A DNA stretch of 64,000 bases from Sphingomonadales bacterium (lineage in GTDB: Bacteria; Pseudomonadota; Alphaproteobacteria; Sphingomonadales; Sphingomonadaceae): contig JADKHG010000008.1 of the NCBI GenBank assembly GCA_016721875.1, positions 71,400 to 135,399 on the forward strand, written 5' to 3'. The position numbers and the translations under genes were made by a program. Positions 43,035-50,535 of this stretch are shown here, piece by piece (position 1 is the stretch's first letter; every line of letters begins with the position of its first letter). The notes beneath the pieces are model-generated. The model saw only the letters and a program-made list of their open reading frames with translations, had not been told where the DNA came from and did not search any database.

Positions 43035-43469
43035 CTATTCGGTCGGGGCCGGTTCCGCTCTTCGATTATGCGATGCGCGGTGGTCCGCGGCCACCCCGAT
43101 TACCATTGCCAGCAACGTCAGCAGTGACCAGATACCGCTGAAGCCGAAATAGACTCCAAAGCGGAAGCCGGGGGCAATGATGGTGGCGATGTGGGTGATA
43201 ACGGTGATCAGATGAAATCCGGTTGCCCATAACGGCCAATAGGCCCGGCTTTTCAACGCGAGAATGTAAAGTCCCACCAGCAAAGCGGCGTCGATCGCTG
43301 CTATTGGCCAAGCCGTGTGCGACCAATTGGTCGTGTTTTGCGCAATGTCGGTCGCGATCGTCGCTGCGATAATCAGAGCGACCCCCGCTCTTCCGGCCTT
43401 TCCGCCCGCCAGAGCGCAAAACAGACAGGTGAGAACCAGGAACAACCAGAATAATATCTCGATCAGCAT
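43035..43469 (-). CDS. Four-helix membrane protein of unknown function
   Basis: About 144 residues with four to five hydrophobic segments (IEILFWLFLVLTCLFCALAG, AGVALIIAATIATDIAQ, AAIDAALLVGLYILAL, the LITVITHIATIIAPGF stretch and IWSLLTLLAMVIGVAA). I do not recognise the family. ATG 43469 is chosen for AGGA seven bases upstream; ATG 43484 is also in frame. It lies 75 bases upstream of the NfrB-like gene and downstream of a small conserved-looking protein and a LuxR-type regulator, all on the same strand, so the five genes may be one unit. Confidence 0.7.
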   Translation of the reverse strand: MLIEILFWLFLVLTCLFCALAGGKAGRAGVALIIAATIATDIAQNTTNWSHTAWPIAAIDAALLVGLYILALKSRAYWPLWATGFHLITVITHIATIIAPGFRFGVYFGFSGIWSLLTLLAMVIGVAADHRASHNRRAEPAPTE

Positions 43470-43522
43470 CGTGGTGTCCTGCATATCTCGGCTTCATGGG
43501 CGAATCCATGGTCCAGGTCAGC

Positions 43523-43882
43523 TTAGCAGCCATCAGCCGACTCGGTGTGCATTGTCGGTAAGGTTTGGCCCAGATTGGCCTGCGTCCAACCGTCGGGGCA
43601 GCCGAAATTGAATGGTGCCAGACTGCTGCGTCCCTTTATCGCGTTCAAGTGCCGGACGGTCTGGGCAATATCGGCACGCCCGGCGACGATCTGGCTGAGA
43701 CCCGAAGTCAGACTTTGCAGCAATTTCTGACTTGAGCCGATTGGAACACCGCTCTGCTGAATGACTTCGACCACCGTTGTGCATAGTCGCAGCTCGGACA
43801 ATATCGCATTATCGAGCGCGCCAATCGCTCCTTTGGTATCCGCGGCGACAACCGCGCCAATTTGTTCGTCAATTTGTAACAC
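43523..43882 (-). CDS. Small cytosolic protein of unknown function
   Basis: A 119-residue mostly helical protein without membrane segments. The start is GTG 43882 (LQIDEQIGAVV) with GAAGGAGG six bases upstream, a very strong site. It is rich in Gln/Ser and has a single Cys pair far apart (LCTTVVEV and FGCPDGW). I do not recognise a family. It sits between the LuxR-type regulator and the membrane protein gene, same strand, 73 bases after the regulator's stop. Confidence 0.7.
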   Translation of the reverse strand: MLQIDEQIGAVVAADTKGAIGALDNAILSELRLCTTVVEVIQQSGVPIGSSQKLLQSLTSGLSQIVAGRADIAQTVRHLNAIKGRSSLAPFNFGCPDGWTQANLGQTLPTMHTESADGC

Positions 43883-43955
43883 AGCCCTCCTTCGCAAGCG
43901 AGCACCGTCTTGCGTTCGATAGATATGCCAATTGCAAATTTGCTGTTTCGCCAGC

Positions 43956-44414
43956 TCAGCTAAACGCTTTGATGACCCCTGCGACCACCAGCGCCAAAGT
44001 TACCACCATCGCCAACGACACGGTTGCGATATGGATGATGCGGATTGTCTTTTCGGTCCAGTCCAGTTCATTTCTTTGCCCTCCGATCGGGGGCAGGGTA
44101 AGGGCCTGCCTTCCGAGACGCGACCAGCTCCATGTCGGCGCGTCTGATGGAACAGTGGCAGAAAAGCTGTGTTCGACAAGGCTTTCAGATTGACTAGGCA
44201 GTTTCTGCCCATCTGCATGCGTCGCCAAAATGCGCCCTGCCGCCGCCCGTGATGGGGCATCCAACGTCTGGACAGCGGCCAGTATATGATTGTCTACGGT
44301 CGATGGAGAGAGCTCCAGCAAGCGTCCGATTTCTTTTGACGTATAGCCCTGAGCGACAAGCATCAGACAGTCACGCTGGCGATCCGTCAGGCGCTCGACC
44401 CGGTCAGATGACAC
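43956..44414 (-). CDS. Membrane-anchored LuxR-type HTH regulator
   Basis: A 152-residue protein whose N-terminal 60 residues are a LuxR/GerE helix-turn-helix (LTDRQRDCLMLVAQGYTSKEIGR, LSPSTVDNHILAAVQTL) and whose C-terminus is a single membrane segment (about residues 127-148, IIHIATVSLAMVVTLALVVAGVI). This inverted layout, HTH first and membrane anchor last, recurs in sphingomonads. The linker is Ser/Pro-rich. It has no receiver or ligand domain, so it may be controlled by release from the membrane or by partner proteins. It heads the leftward group that leads to the NfrB-like glycosyltransferase. Confidence 0.85.
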   Translation of the reverse strand: MSSDRVERLTDRQRDCLMLVAQGYTSKEIGRLLELSPSTVDNHILAAVQTLDAPSRAAAGRILATHADGQKLPSQSESLVEHSFSATVPSDAPTWSWSRLGRQALTLPPIGGQRNELDWTEKTIRIIHIATVSLAMVVTLALVVAGVIKAFS

Positions 44415-44721
44415 TGGAGCGTCCTATTGAATCACGAAATGCCATGCGGCCAAATGTAATGGCAGCAATGGCACGACCATCAGAGTTGATGCCAGACAGT
44501 ATGCGCCTTGCGATGCGACAGCCTATACTTAATCCTGCCTGCATCACGGCCAAGCCCCCTTCCACTGGCAAAACATCATATGTCATTCTGCCACACGATG
44601 TTACAACATTAGCGGACTTGCTCGCAATCACGCAACAAATTTGCTGCTCTCAATTGAATGCCATTTTCTATCAGTGCGGTTTTAGGTGACAAGTTGGAGG
44701 CCTGCTGATTAAGGCATCGGG
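44415..44721. other. Intergenic region between the LuxR-type gene and nhaA
   Basis: A 307-base divergent gap. I see no convincing gene in it; short open frames lack ribosome sites and coding character. ATGTT-AC-AACAT (44598-44609) is an inverted repeat that could be an operator for either gene. The region is less GC-rich than the flanking genes near 44640-44690, as expected for promoters. Confidence 0.5.
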
Positions 44722-45918
44722 ATGATGGCAATCAAACCTGTTTCAGCACTGCGAGCGTTTCTTGACAGCGAGGCCGCTGGTGGGCTGATCTTGATCGCCA
44801 CGGCTTGTCTCGCAATTATCATTGCCAATTCGGGATGGGCGCAAGCCTATAACGACATTCTGCATTTTCAGACGGGACCGGTGCTGACGCCCAAGCTAGG
44901 CGCGATGTCAATCCATCTATGGATCAACGACGGGTTGATGGCGATATTTTTCCTGCTGGTCGGGCTCGAGATCAAGCGCGAATTTGTCGACGGCCATTTG
45001 TCGAGCTGGTCGGATAGGCGCTTGCCGATTGTCGCCGCCATTGCCGGGATGGCGGTGCCCGCCGCGATTTACATCGCGGTTACCCAAGCGGACCCGACAT
45101 TGTTTCGCGGCTGGGCAATTCCGGCGGCGACCGACATTGCCTTTGCCATTGGTGTGCTGGCGCTGCTCGGCAGCCGCGCCCCTGCGTCGTTAAAATTATT
45201 CCTAACGACCGTAGCGATCGTCGATGACATGGGGGCGGTTGCGATCATAGCGATATTCTATTCGCATGAGATCAATTTCGTTGCCCTCGCTTGTGCCGCG
45301 ATCCTCTGGTTTGCAATGCTGGGTCTCGGTCGGTGGCGCGCGGAGCGGATGTGGCCGTTCCTGATTCTTGCGGCTTTGTTATGGTATGCCATTCTGCTTT
45401 CGGGCGTGCACGCGACGATTGCCGGCGTGCTCGCTGCCTTTGCAATTCCTTTGCGCCGGACCAAAGCCGGACCCGATGCCGAGGATTCGCTGCTGCACCG
45501 GTTGGAGCATTTGCTGGCAAAGCCTGTTGCTTTCGTGATTGTCCCGCTGTTCGGATTTGCCAATGCCGGGGTGTCTGTGGCCGGGCTGGGGCTGGCCGAT
45601 CTGTTTTTGCCGCTTCCATTGGGAATTGCGCTTGGGCTGTTCGTCGGAAAGCAGTTGGGGATTTTCGCCGCCGTCTGGCTTTGCGCAAAACTGAAATGGG
45701 CAGCACGACCCAAAAATGCCAGCTGGGTGCAGATTTACGGCGTCTCGTTGCTTTGCGGAATCGGCTTCACGATGAGCTTGTTTATCGGCGGCCTTGCTTT
45801 CCCCGACCCGACCCGAGCTGAAGCGGTCAAGATCGGGGTCTTGATGGGCTCTCTGCTCTCTGCATTGGCAGGCGCTGCTGTGTTGCGTTTTGCCCGTCCA
45901 CCGATTCGGCAAAAATAA
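44722..45918 (+). CDS. nhaA: Na+/H+ antiporter NhaA
   Basis: A 398-residue inner-membrane exchanger. Conserved elements: FLDSEAAGGLILIATACLAII, INDGLMAIFFLLVGLEIKREF, the PAATDIAFAIGVL Asp, the ion-binding pair in TTVAIVDDMGAVAIIAIFY, FANAGVSV and GFTMSLFIGGLAF. Two ATG codons open the gene (44722 and 44725); GGAGG lies upstream at about 44697-44701. It has a strong terminator directly after the stop. NhaA supports growth in salt or alkaline conditions. Confidence 0.96.
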   Translation: MMAIKPVSALRAFLDSEAAGGLILIATACLAIIIANSGWAQAYNDILHFQTGPVLTPKLGAMSIHLWINDGLMAIFFLLVGLEIKREFVDGHLSSWSDRRLPIVAAIAGMAVPAAIYIAVTQADPTLFRGWAIPAATDIAFAIGVLALLGSRAPASLKLFLTTVAIVDDMGAVAIIAIFYSHEINFVALACAAILWFAMLGLGRWRAERMWPFLILAALLWYAILLSGVHATIAGVLAAFAIPLRRTKAGPDAEDSLLHRLEHLLAKPVAFVIVPLFGFANAGVSVAGLGLADLFLPLPLGIALGLFVGKQLGIFAAVWLCAKLKWAARPKNASWVQIYGVSLLCGIGFTMSLFIGGLAFPDPTRAEAVKIGVLMGSLLSALAGAAVLRFARPPIRQK

Positions 45919-45941
45919 AGGGGCGACGAGCGCCCCTTTTA
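45917..45941. terminator. Bidirectional terminator between nhaA and rpmG
   Basis: AAAGGGGCG-ACGAG-CGCCCCTTTT is a perfect nine-pair stem overlapping the end of the nhaA stop codon, with T-runs in both directions. It serves nhaA on the plus strand and rpmG on the minus strand. Confidence 0.9.
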
Positions 45942-45976
45942 CTCTGCACATTGGGCAGATTGACTGGTTTTCAGCC

Positions 45977-46144
45977 TTATTTGATCTTGGCTTCCTTGAA
46001 CTCGACATGCTTGCGCACGACAGGATCATATTTGCGAAAGCTCAGCTTTTCGGTGATGTTGCGCGGGTTTTTCTTGGTGACATAGAAAAATCCGGTGTCA
46101 GCGCTGCTGACGAGTTTGATTTTCACTGTGGCTGGCTTGGCCAT
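45977..46144 (-). CDS. rpmG: 50S ribosomal protein L33
   Basis: A 55-residue ribosomal protein: MAKPATVKIKLVSSADTGFF, then YVTKKNPRN and a KYDPVVRKHVEFKEAKIK end. No zinc Cys pairs, so it is the C-minus form common in alphaproteobacteria. The start at 46144 gives the family N-terminus. It stands alone, as is usual when separated from rpmB. Confidence 0.96.
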   Translation of the reverse strand: MAKPATVKIKLVSSADTGFFYVTKKNPRNITEKLSFRKYDPVVRKHVEFKEAKIK

Positions 46145-46331
46145 GGCCCTATCCTTCGAATCAATCAGGTAAAAAGAAATGGGGCAGCGCGCAGCCGCCC
46201 CGAAACAGGCGGGCCAATGCACGCTGGGCCGACAAAAGTCAACTGCCGTTGCACGAATCAAATGTCTTTACGCGGCATTAACCCTGTTTGGGCGATAGTG
46301 TCGCCACGAAGCAGGGAAAGGCAATCGGGGC

Positions 46332-46667
46332 ATGAACTATTCGCACGACAATCTGCTGTTGGTCCGTAAGGAACTGGCAGAACTGCTCGATGCTTTGCGA
46401 GCCACTGCCTTTGATGCCAGCCCTTTGCAGTTCCTGCTGCGGCTCGAACATATTCGTGACTTTGCGCAAGGACGTGGTTTGACCGCCATTGCCGAGATCG
46501 CCGCAACATTCGAAGCTGCGCTGCAACGCGTTGGCGCACGTCGGCAATCGACGTCAATTGTCGAGAGCTTCGTTGCGATCCTCGATGATGCAATCGGCGT
46601 GGCGCATGTTCACCCGAAAGCGTCTGAGGCATTGCTCGCTTCCGTCGCCATTCGTCTCGGCGGCTGA
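46332..46667 (+). CDS. Small helical protein of unknown function
   Basis: A 111-residue protein predicted by eye to be nearly all helix (LLVRKELAELLDALRATAF, LQFLLRLEHIRDFAQGRGL, IAATFEAALQRVG, FVAILDDAIG). The pattern recalls four-helix bundle HPt-like proteins, but I cannot place a phosphoacceptor His with certainty. It lies 33 bases before the GDT1-type transporter gene. Codon use is normal for the window, which supports a real gene. Confidence 0.6.
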   Translation: MNYSHDNLLLVRKELAELLDALRATAFDASPLQFLLRLEHIRDFAQGRGLTAIAEIAATFEAALQRVGARRQSTSIVESFVAILDDAIGVAHVHPKASEALLASVAIRLGG

Positions 46668-46700
46668 CGGCAGCGCCGTAGTCGGCTATCGCCGCTCGTC

Positions 46701-47267
46701 ATGGAAACTTTCCTTATTGCCTTCATTGCGGTTGCATTCGCCGAAATGGGTGACAGGCCGCAATTGCTGGCGGCCGCTTTGGCCTCGCGGTTCGGACGTA
46801 ATGGTCCGGTGATCGCAGGCCTTGTGATCGCGAGCCTGATTAACGCCCTAGTCTCGGCCTATGCCGGATCGTTCATCAAAGACTGGATCAGCGAAGATCC
46901 GCTGCTTTTATTCCGCTCGCTCGCCTATCTGTTTGCAGGCGTCGCTATGCTTGCTCCACGCAAAGCAATAGACCTGTTGGCAGGATGGAAAACCGGCCCG
47001 TTCTGGACGTCATTGCTTGGGCTGTTCATTCTGCAATTCGGCGACAAATCGCAATTCATCATTGCCGTCGAAGGCGCCGCCGGGCAACATTGGCTATTGG
47101 CGGCGCTCGGCGGATGGCTCGGGATGCTGGTTGCGGGGATTGCCGCGATCATTCTCAAACAAAGGCTCGCCGAACTCCTCCCGCTCAAGGCTTTGCGGTT
47201 GACCGCAGGCGCGTTAATGCTCGCTCTAGGGGTGGCAATGGCACTAAGTGCGTGGCGAATATTGTAA
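46701..47267 (+). CDS. GDT1/TMEM165 (UPF0016) family cation transporter
   Basis: A 188-residue six-helix membrane protein with the two family signature motifs E-x-G-D-[KR]-x: AEMGDRPQLLAAAL near residue 15 and LQFGDKSQFIIAVEG near residue 113. Relatives transport Mn2+ or Ca2+ in exchange for protons (MneA in Vibrio, Gdt1 in yeast). In the first motif the usual Thr/Ser after Lys is Pro (GDRPQ), a variation worth noting. It may be co-transcribed with the small gene upstream. Confidence 0.85.
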   Translation: METFLIAFIAVAFAEMGDRPQLLAAALASRFGRNGPVIAGLVIASLINALVSAYAGSFIKDWISEDPLLLFRSLAYLFAGVAMLAPRKAIDLLAGWKTGPFWTSLLGLFILQFGDKSQFIIAVEGAAGQHWLLAALGGWLGMLVAGIAAIILKQRLAELLPLKALRLTAGALMLALGVAMALSAWRIL

Positions 47268-47426
47268 AATTTATCGACACTTACCCAAATTTTCCGAAAC
47301 AACCTTGCATTCGGTTTTGCGTTCTTTAACACAAAGATAATGGTCGCAACCAAAATAGGCGCCACGCGGCAAACAATAGCTGCGGGACCATCCAAACATT
47401 CTGGCTGATTTCAGCATGGGGGTCGT

Positions 47427-48560
47427 GTGACTATTGCTATAAAGCCTTTTTCTATAACTTTCGATCAATCTCACCTGGATGATCTGTATGTCAGGTTGAA
47501 CAATACAAGGCTCCCGGAAAGCGAAACTGCCGAGGATTGGGATCAAGGCCTGCCTCTCCAATATGCGCAGGAACTTCTGGATTATTGGAAATCGCAATAT
47601 GACTGGAGGCGTTGTGAAACGGCGTTAAATTGTCTGCCCCATTTTCTGGCAACGATTGATGGCCTCAATATTCACTTCGTACATATCCGCAGTTCGCGGA
47701 AGGATGCTCGGCCTTTGATTATGACGCATGGCTGGCCGGGCTCTATCCTCGAGTTCATGGACTGCATAACCGCACTGATCGAACCGGCCACACCGGATGC
47801 TCCCGCCTTTCACCTCATCATCCCCTCGCTTCCCGGTTACGCATTTTCAGGAAAGCCTCCCAAGACAGGCTGGTCTGTGGAGAAAACCGCGACCGCCTGG
47901 GATAGCTTGATGCGCGCGCTGGGTTATGACCGCTATTTTGCCCAAGGCGGCGATTGGGGCGCGATGGTAACCGCAGCGATTGGCTCACAAAATCTCGGCG
48001 CCTGCGCCGGGATTCATGTGAACATGCCCGTCGCTGCACCTCCTGCGGAGGTGTTAGCCGATCCGACTGATTATGAACGCGAGGCTCTGGTGCGGCTTGG
48101 CTGGTACAGGGACAAAGACAATGGCTATGCGCGTATCCAGTCCACGCGACCGCAAACAATCGGCTATGGACTGACAGACTCTCCTGTCGGACAGATGGCG
48201 TGGATTGTGGAAAAATTCCACGGTTGGGCCGATTGCGATGGCCATCCTGAAAATATCTTCAGCAAGGACCAGTTGCTCGACAATGTGATGCTGTACTGGC
48301 TGACCGCATCTGCGGCATCATCCGCTCGGCTTTATTGGCACAGTTTTGACGAACAGAACCGCCCTGAAGTGCATGTCCCGACCGGGTGCAGCCTGTTCAA
48401 ACAGGAAATCTTCCGGCCATCGCGGCGCTGGGCAGAAACCCGGTTCAAGAATATCAGCTATTGGAACGAGATCGACAAAGGCGGCCACTTCGCCGCAATG
48501 GAGCAGCCCGAACTGTTTGTTGACGAACTCCGCAATTGCTTTGGCGGGATGAGCCTTTAA
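47427..48560 (+). CDS. Epoxide hydrolase (EHN domain plus alpha/beta hydrolase)
   Basis: A 377-residue protein. The N-terminal 110 residues are an EHN domain (FDQSHLDDLYVRLNNTRLPE, WDQGLPLQYAQELLDYW), followed by an alpha/beta hydrolase fold with HGWPGSILEF (oxyanion HGxP), the nucleophile Asp in AQGGDWGAMV, a ring-opening Tyr candidate in SSARLYWHSF and the catalytic His in KGGHFAAMEQPE. These are microsomal-type epoxide hydrolases acting on xenobiotic or lipid epoxides. Start is GTG 47427 after a GGGGG site. It is nine bases upstream of the ABC permease gene. Confidence 0.9.
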   Translation: MTIAIKPFSITFDQSHLDDLYVRLNNTRLPESETAEDWDQGLPLQYAQELLDYWKSQYDWRRCETALNCLPHFLATIDGLNIHFVHIRSSRKDARPLIMTHGWPGSILEFMDCITALIEPATPDAPAFHLIIPSLPGYAFSGKPPKTGWSVEKTATAWDSLMRALGYDRYFAQGGDWGAMVTAAIGSQNLGACAGIHVNMPVAAPPAEVLADPTDYEREALVRLGWYRDKDNGYARIQSTRPQTIGYGLTDSPVGQMAWIVEKFHGWADCDGHPENIFSKDQLLDNVMLYWLTASAASSARLYWHSFDEQNRPEVHVPTGCSLFKQEIFRPSRRWAETRFKNISYWNEIDKGGHFAAMEQPELFVDELRNCFGGMSL

Positions 48561-48569
48561 ACCAATGCC

Positions 48570-49490
48570 ATGGGCAGATTGATTGCACGGCGGCTTTTGA
48601 CGGCGATTCCGACGCTGCTTGCGATTATCATCCTGTCATTTGTTCTGATGCGTATCGCACCGGGCGGGCCTTTCGATGGCGAACGGCCACTAGCGCCCGA
48701 AGTTCGTGCCGCACTTGAGGCTGCTTATGGCCTGGACAAGTCACTATCCGAACAGGTGTGGATGTATCTCGGCCGCTTGGCGCATGGCGACTTCGGACCG
48801 AGCATGGTCTATCGCGATTTCACCGTCAGCGGACTGATTGCAGAGGCATTGCCGGTGTCGCTGTTGATCGGCGGATGTGCGCTGATGCTGGCGGCTGTGC
48901 TGGGGATTTCAATCGGATTGTGGGCGGCATTGCGCGCGGGCAAGTGGCAGGACGAAGCATTGATGCTCGGCGCGACTTTGCTCACGGCGTTGCCGACTTT
49001 TGTGACCGGACCTTTGCTGGCGCTGGTCTTTGGGCTGTGGTTGGGCTGGCTGCCAGTATCGGGGCAGAATGACGGGTTGAGTTGGCTGATACTGCCGGTC
49101 ATCGCATTGGCACTGCCGGTAACAGGCGCCGTCGCCAAGCTGGCGCGCGCGGGGCTGGCGGGTGAACTCGGCGCGGACCATATCCGTGCGGCGCGGGCGC
49201 GTGGGATTGCTCCGCTGACCATCTTGCGCCGTCATGCATTGCGCCCCGCACTGGTTCCAGTCGCGAGCTATTTGGGGCCAGCGGCGGCTGCGCTGTTGAC
49301 CGGTGCGGTGGTGATCGAAACCGTCTTTGGTCTGCCCGGAATGGGTCGCTATTTCGTACAAGGTGCACTCAACCGCGACTATCCACTCGTGCTGGGGGTA
49401 GTGACGCTTTATGCCGCGCTGATCATCCTGTTCAACCTGTTCGCTGACCTCATCTATGGCTGGCTCGACCCAAGGATGCGCGAGGGATGA
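48570..49490 (+). CDS. Peptide ABC transporter permease, YejB/DppB type
   Basis: A 306-residue inner-membrane permease with six hydrophobic segments. The N-terminus LIARRLLTAIPTLLAIIILSFVLMRIAPGGPFD (here quoted in part: RLIARRLLTAIPTLL) and the ending FADLIYGWLDPRMREG are typical of the B subunit of dipeptide/oligopeptide importers. The EAA-loop is in DHIRAARARGIAPLTILRRHALRPAL-type sequence near residue 210. GGPFDGERP matches YejB better than OppB. Followed, after a repeat, by the C-type permease and a fused ATPase. No solute-binding protein gene is visible. Confidence 0.9.
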   Translation: MGRLIARRLLTAIPTLLAIIILSFVLMRIAPGGPFDGERPLAPEVRAALEAAYGLDKSLSEQVWMYLGRLAHGDFGPSMVYRDFTVSGLIAEALPVSLLIGGCALMLAAVLGISIGLWAALRAGKWQDEALMLGATLLTALPTFVTGPLLALVFGLWLGWLPVSGQNDGLSWLILPVIALALPVTGAVAKLARAGLAGELGADHIRAARARGIAPLTILRRHALRPALVPVASYLGPAAAALLTGAVVIETVFGLPGMGRYFVQGALNRDYPLVLGVVTLYAALIILFNLFADLIYGWLDPRMREG

Positions 49491-49544
49491 GCGCTATGGT
49501 TCACACAAATGGTGTAGCGCTTTTGGGCGAGGGTGTGAGAATTT

Positions 49545-49703
49545 GTTTCGCACGAAGACACGAAGACACGAAAAGCGCAATCTTGTTCCGGTGCGCAGCG
49601 CCATTCGCGAACCCTTTGTCAAAATTTAGGGTATCGGTGGTTGAGGAAATGGCCCTTCGGGCCAAAGTAAACCCCTTCATGTCTTCGTGTCTTCGTGCGA
49701 AAC
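49545..49703. repeat. MITE-like element with perfect 23-bp terminal inverted repeats, within the ABC operon
   Basis: 49545-49567 (GTTTCGCACGAAGACACGAA...) and 49681-49703 are perfect inverted copies. The ends are the same acgaag family as at 25801-25945. It sits in the 253-base gap between the two permease genes, interrupting an operon whose genes otherwise touch or overlap, so it may affect the ratio of the two permeases through a hairpin in the mRNA. Confidence 0.75.
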
Positions 49704-49743
49704 TAAAAAATCCTGACCTTTCGGGTCTGACAAGGCGCGTGCG

Positions 49744-50535
49744 ATGAAACCCGCACTCATCATCGTTGCCCTAATCGCGCTTGCGGCGTTGCTCGTCCCG
49801 CCCTTACTCCCTTACGATCATATCGCGATTGATTGGGACAGCGTGCGTGCCGGTCTGTTCACCGATGGTCATCTACTCGGCACCGATGATCTGGGGCGGG
49901 ACCGTCTGGCGCGGTTGCTGGTGGGGACACGGGTGACTGTGTCGGTTGCGCTCGCCGCTGCGTTGGTCGCATTGGTGATCGGCGTTACCTGGGGCGCGAT
50001 TGCCGGCTGGGTTGGCGGTCGCACGGACGAGTTGATGATGCGCATCGTTGACGGGCTTTACGCGCTGCCCTTCATGTTCGTTGTCATCTTGCTGATGGTA
50101 GTGTTCGGGCGGTCGATTCTGCTGGTGTTTCTCGGAATCGGTTTTGTCGAGTGGTTGACGATGGCGCGGGTGGTGAGGGGGCAAGTGATTGCACTCAAAC
50201 AACGTCCCTTTGTTCTGGCGGCAGAGGCGGCCGGTTCCCCGGCACGCGCGACGCTGTTGCGCCATATATTGCCCAATGTCGCGGGGGTGGCGGTCGCTTA
50301 TCTGATGCTCACCGTGCCGCAAGTGGTGATGATCGAGAGCTTCCTGTCGTTCCTAGGACTTGGCGTGCAGGAGCCGCTTACCTCGCTCGGTATCCTCGTT
50401 AACGAAGGCGCAGAGGAGATGGATATGCATCCGGCAGCGCTGTTGTTGCCTGGCGGTGTTTTGGTGGCTTTGATTGCCTGCCTCACCATTGCCGGTGAGC
50501 GCTTTCGTGACCGGCTGGCGGATGCGGCGAAATGA
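49744..50535 (+). CDS. Peptide ABC transporter permease, YejE/DppC type
   Basis: A 263-residue permease with five to six hydrophobic segments. LLGTDDLGRDRLARLLVGTRVTVSVAL is the standard C-subunit entry (LGTDxxGRD), EWLTMARVVRGQVIALKQRPFVLAAEAAG the EAA loop, and FLSFLGLGVQEPLTSLGILVNEGAE the conserved late segment. The usual long N-terminal loop of YejE is absent; this protein is shorter (YejE about 340). Its stop overlaps the ATPase ATG (ATGA at 50532-50535). Confidence 0.92.
   Translation: MKPALIIVALIALAALLVPPLLPYDHIAIDWDSVRAGLFTDGHLLGTDDLGRDRLARLLVGTRVTVSVALAAALVALVIGVTWGAIAGWVGGRTDELMMRIVDGLYALPFMFVVILLMVVFGRSILLVFLGIGFVEWLTMARVVRGQVIALKQRPFVLAAEAAGSPARATLLRHILPNVAGVAVAYLMLTVPQVVMIESFLSFLGLGVQEPLTSLGILVNEGAEEMDMHPAALLLPGGVLVALIACLTIAGERFRDRLADAAK

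Noticed and set aside
41823..43127. A 434-codon plus-strand frame opposite the glycosyltransferase gene
   Set aside because: The minus-strand GT2 motifs are unmistakable; the plus frame has shadow-type composition.
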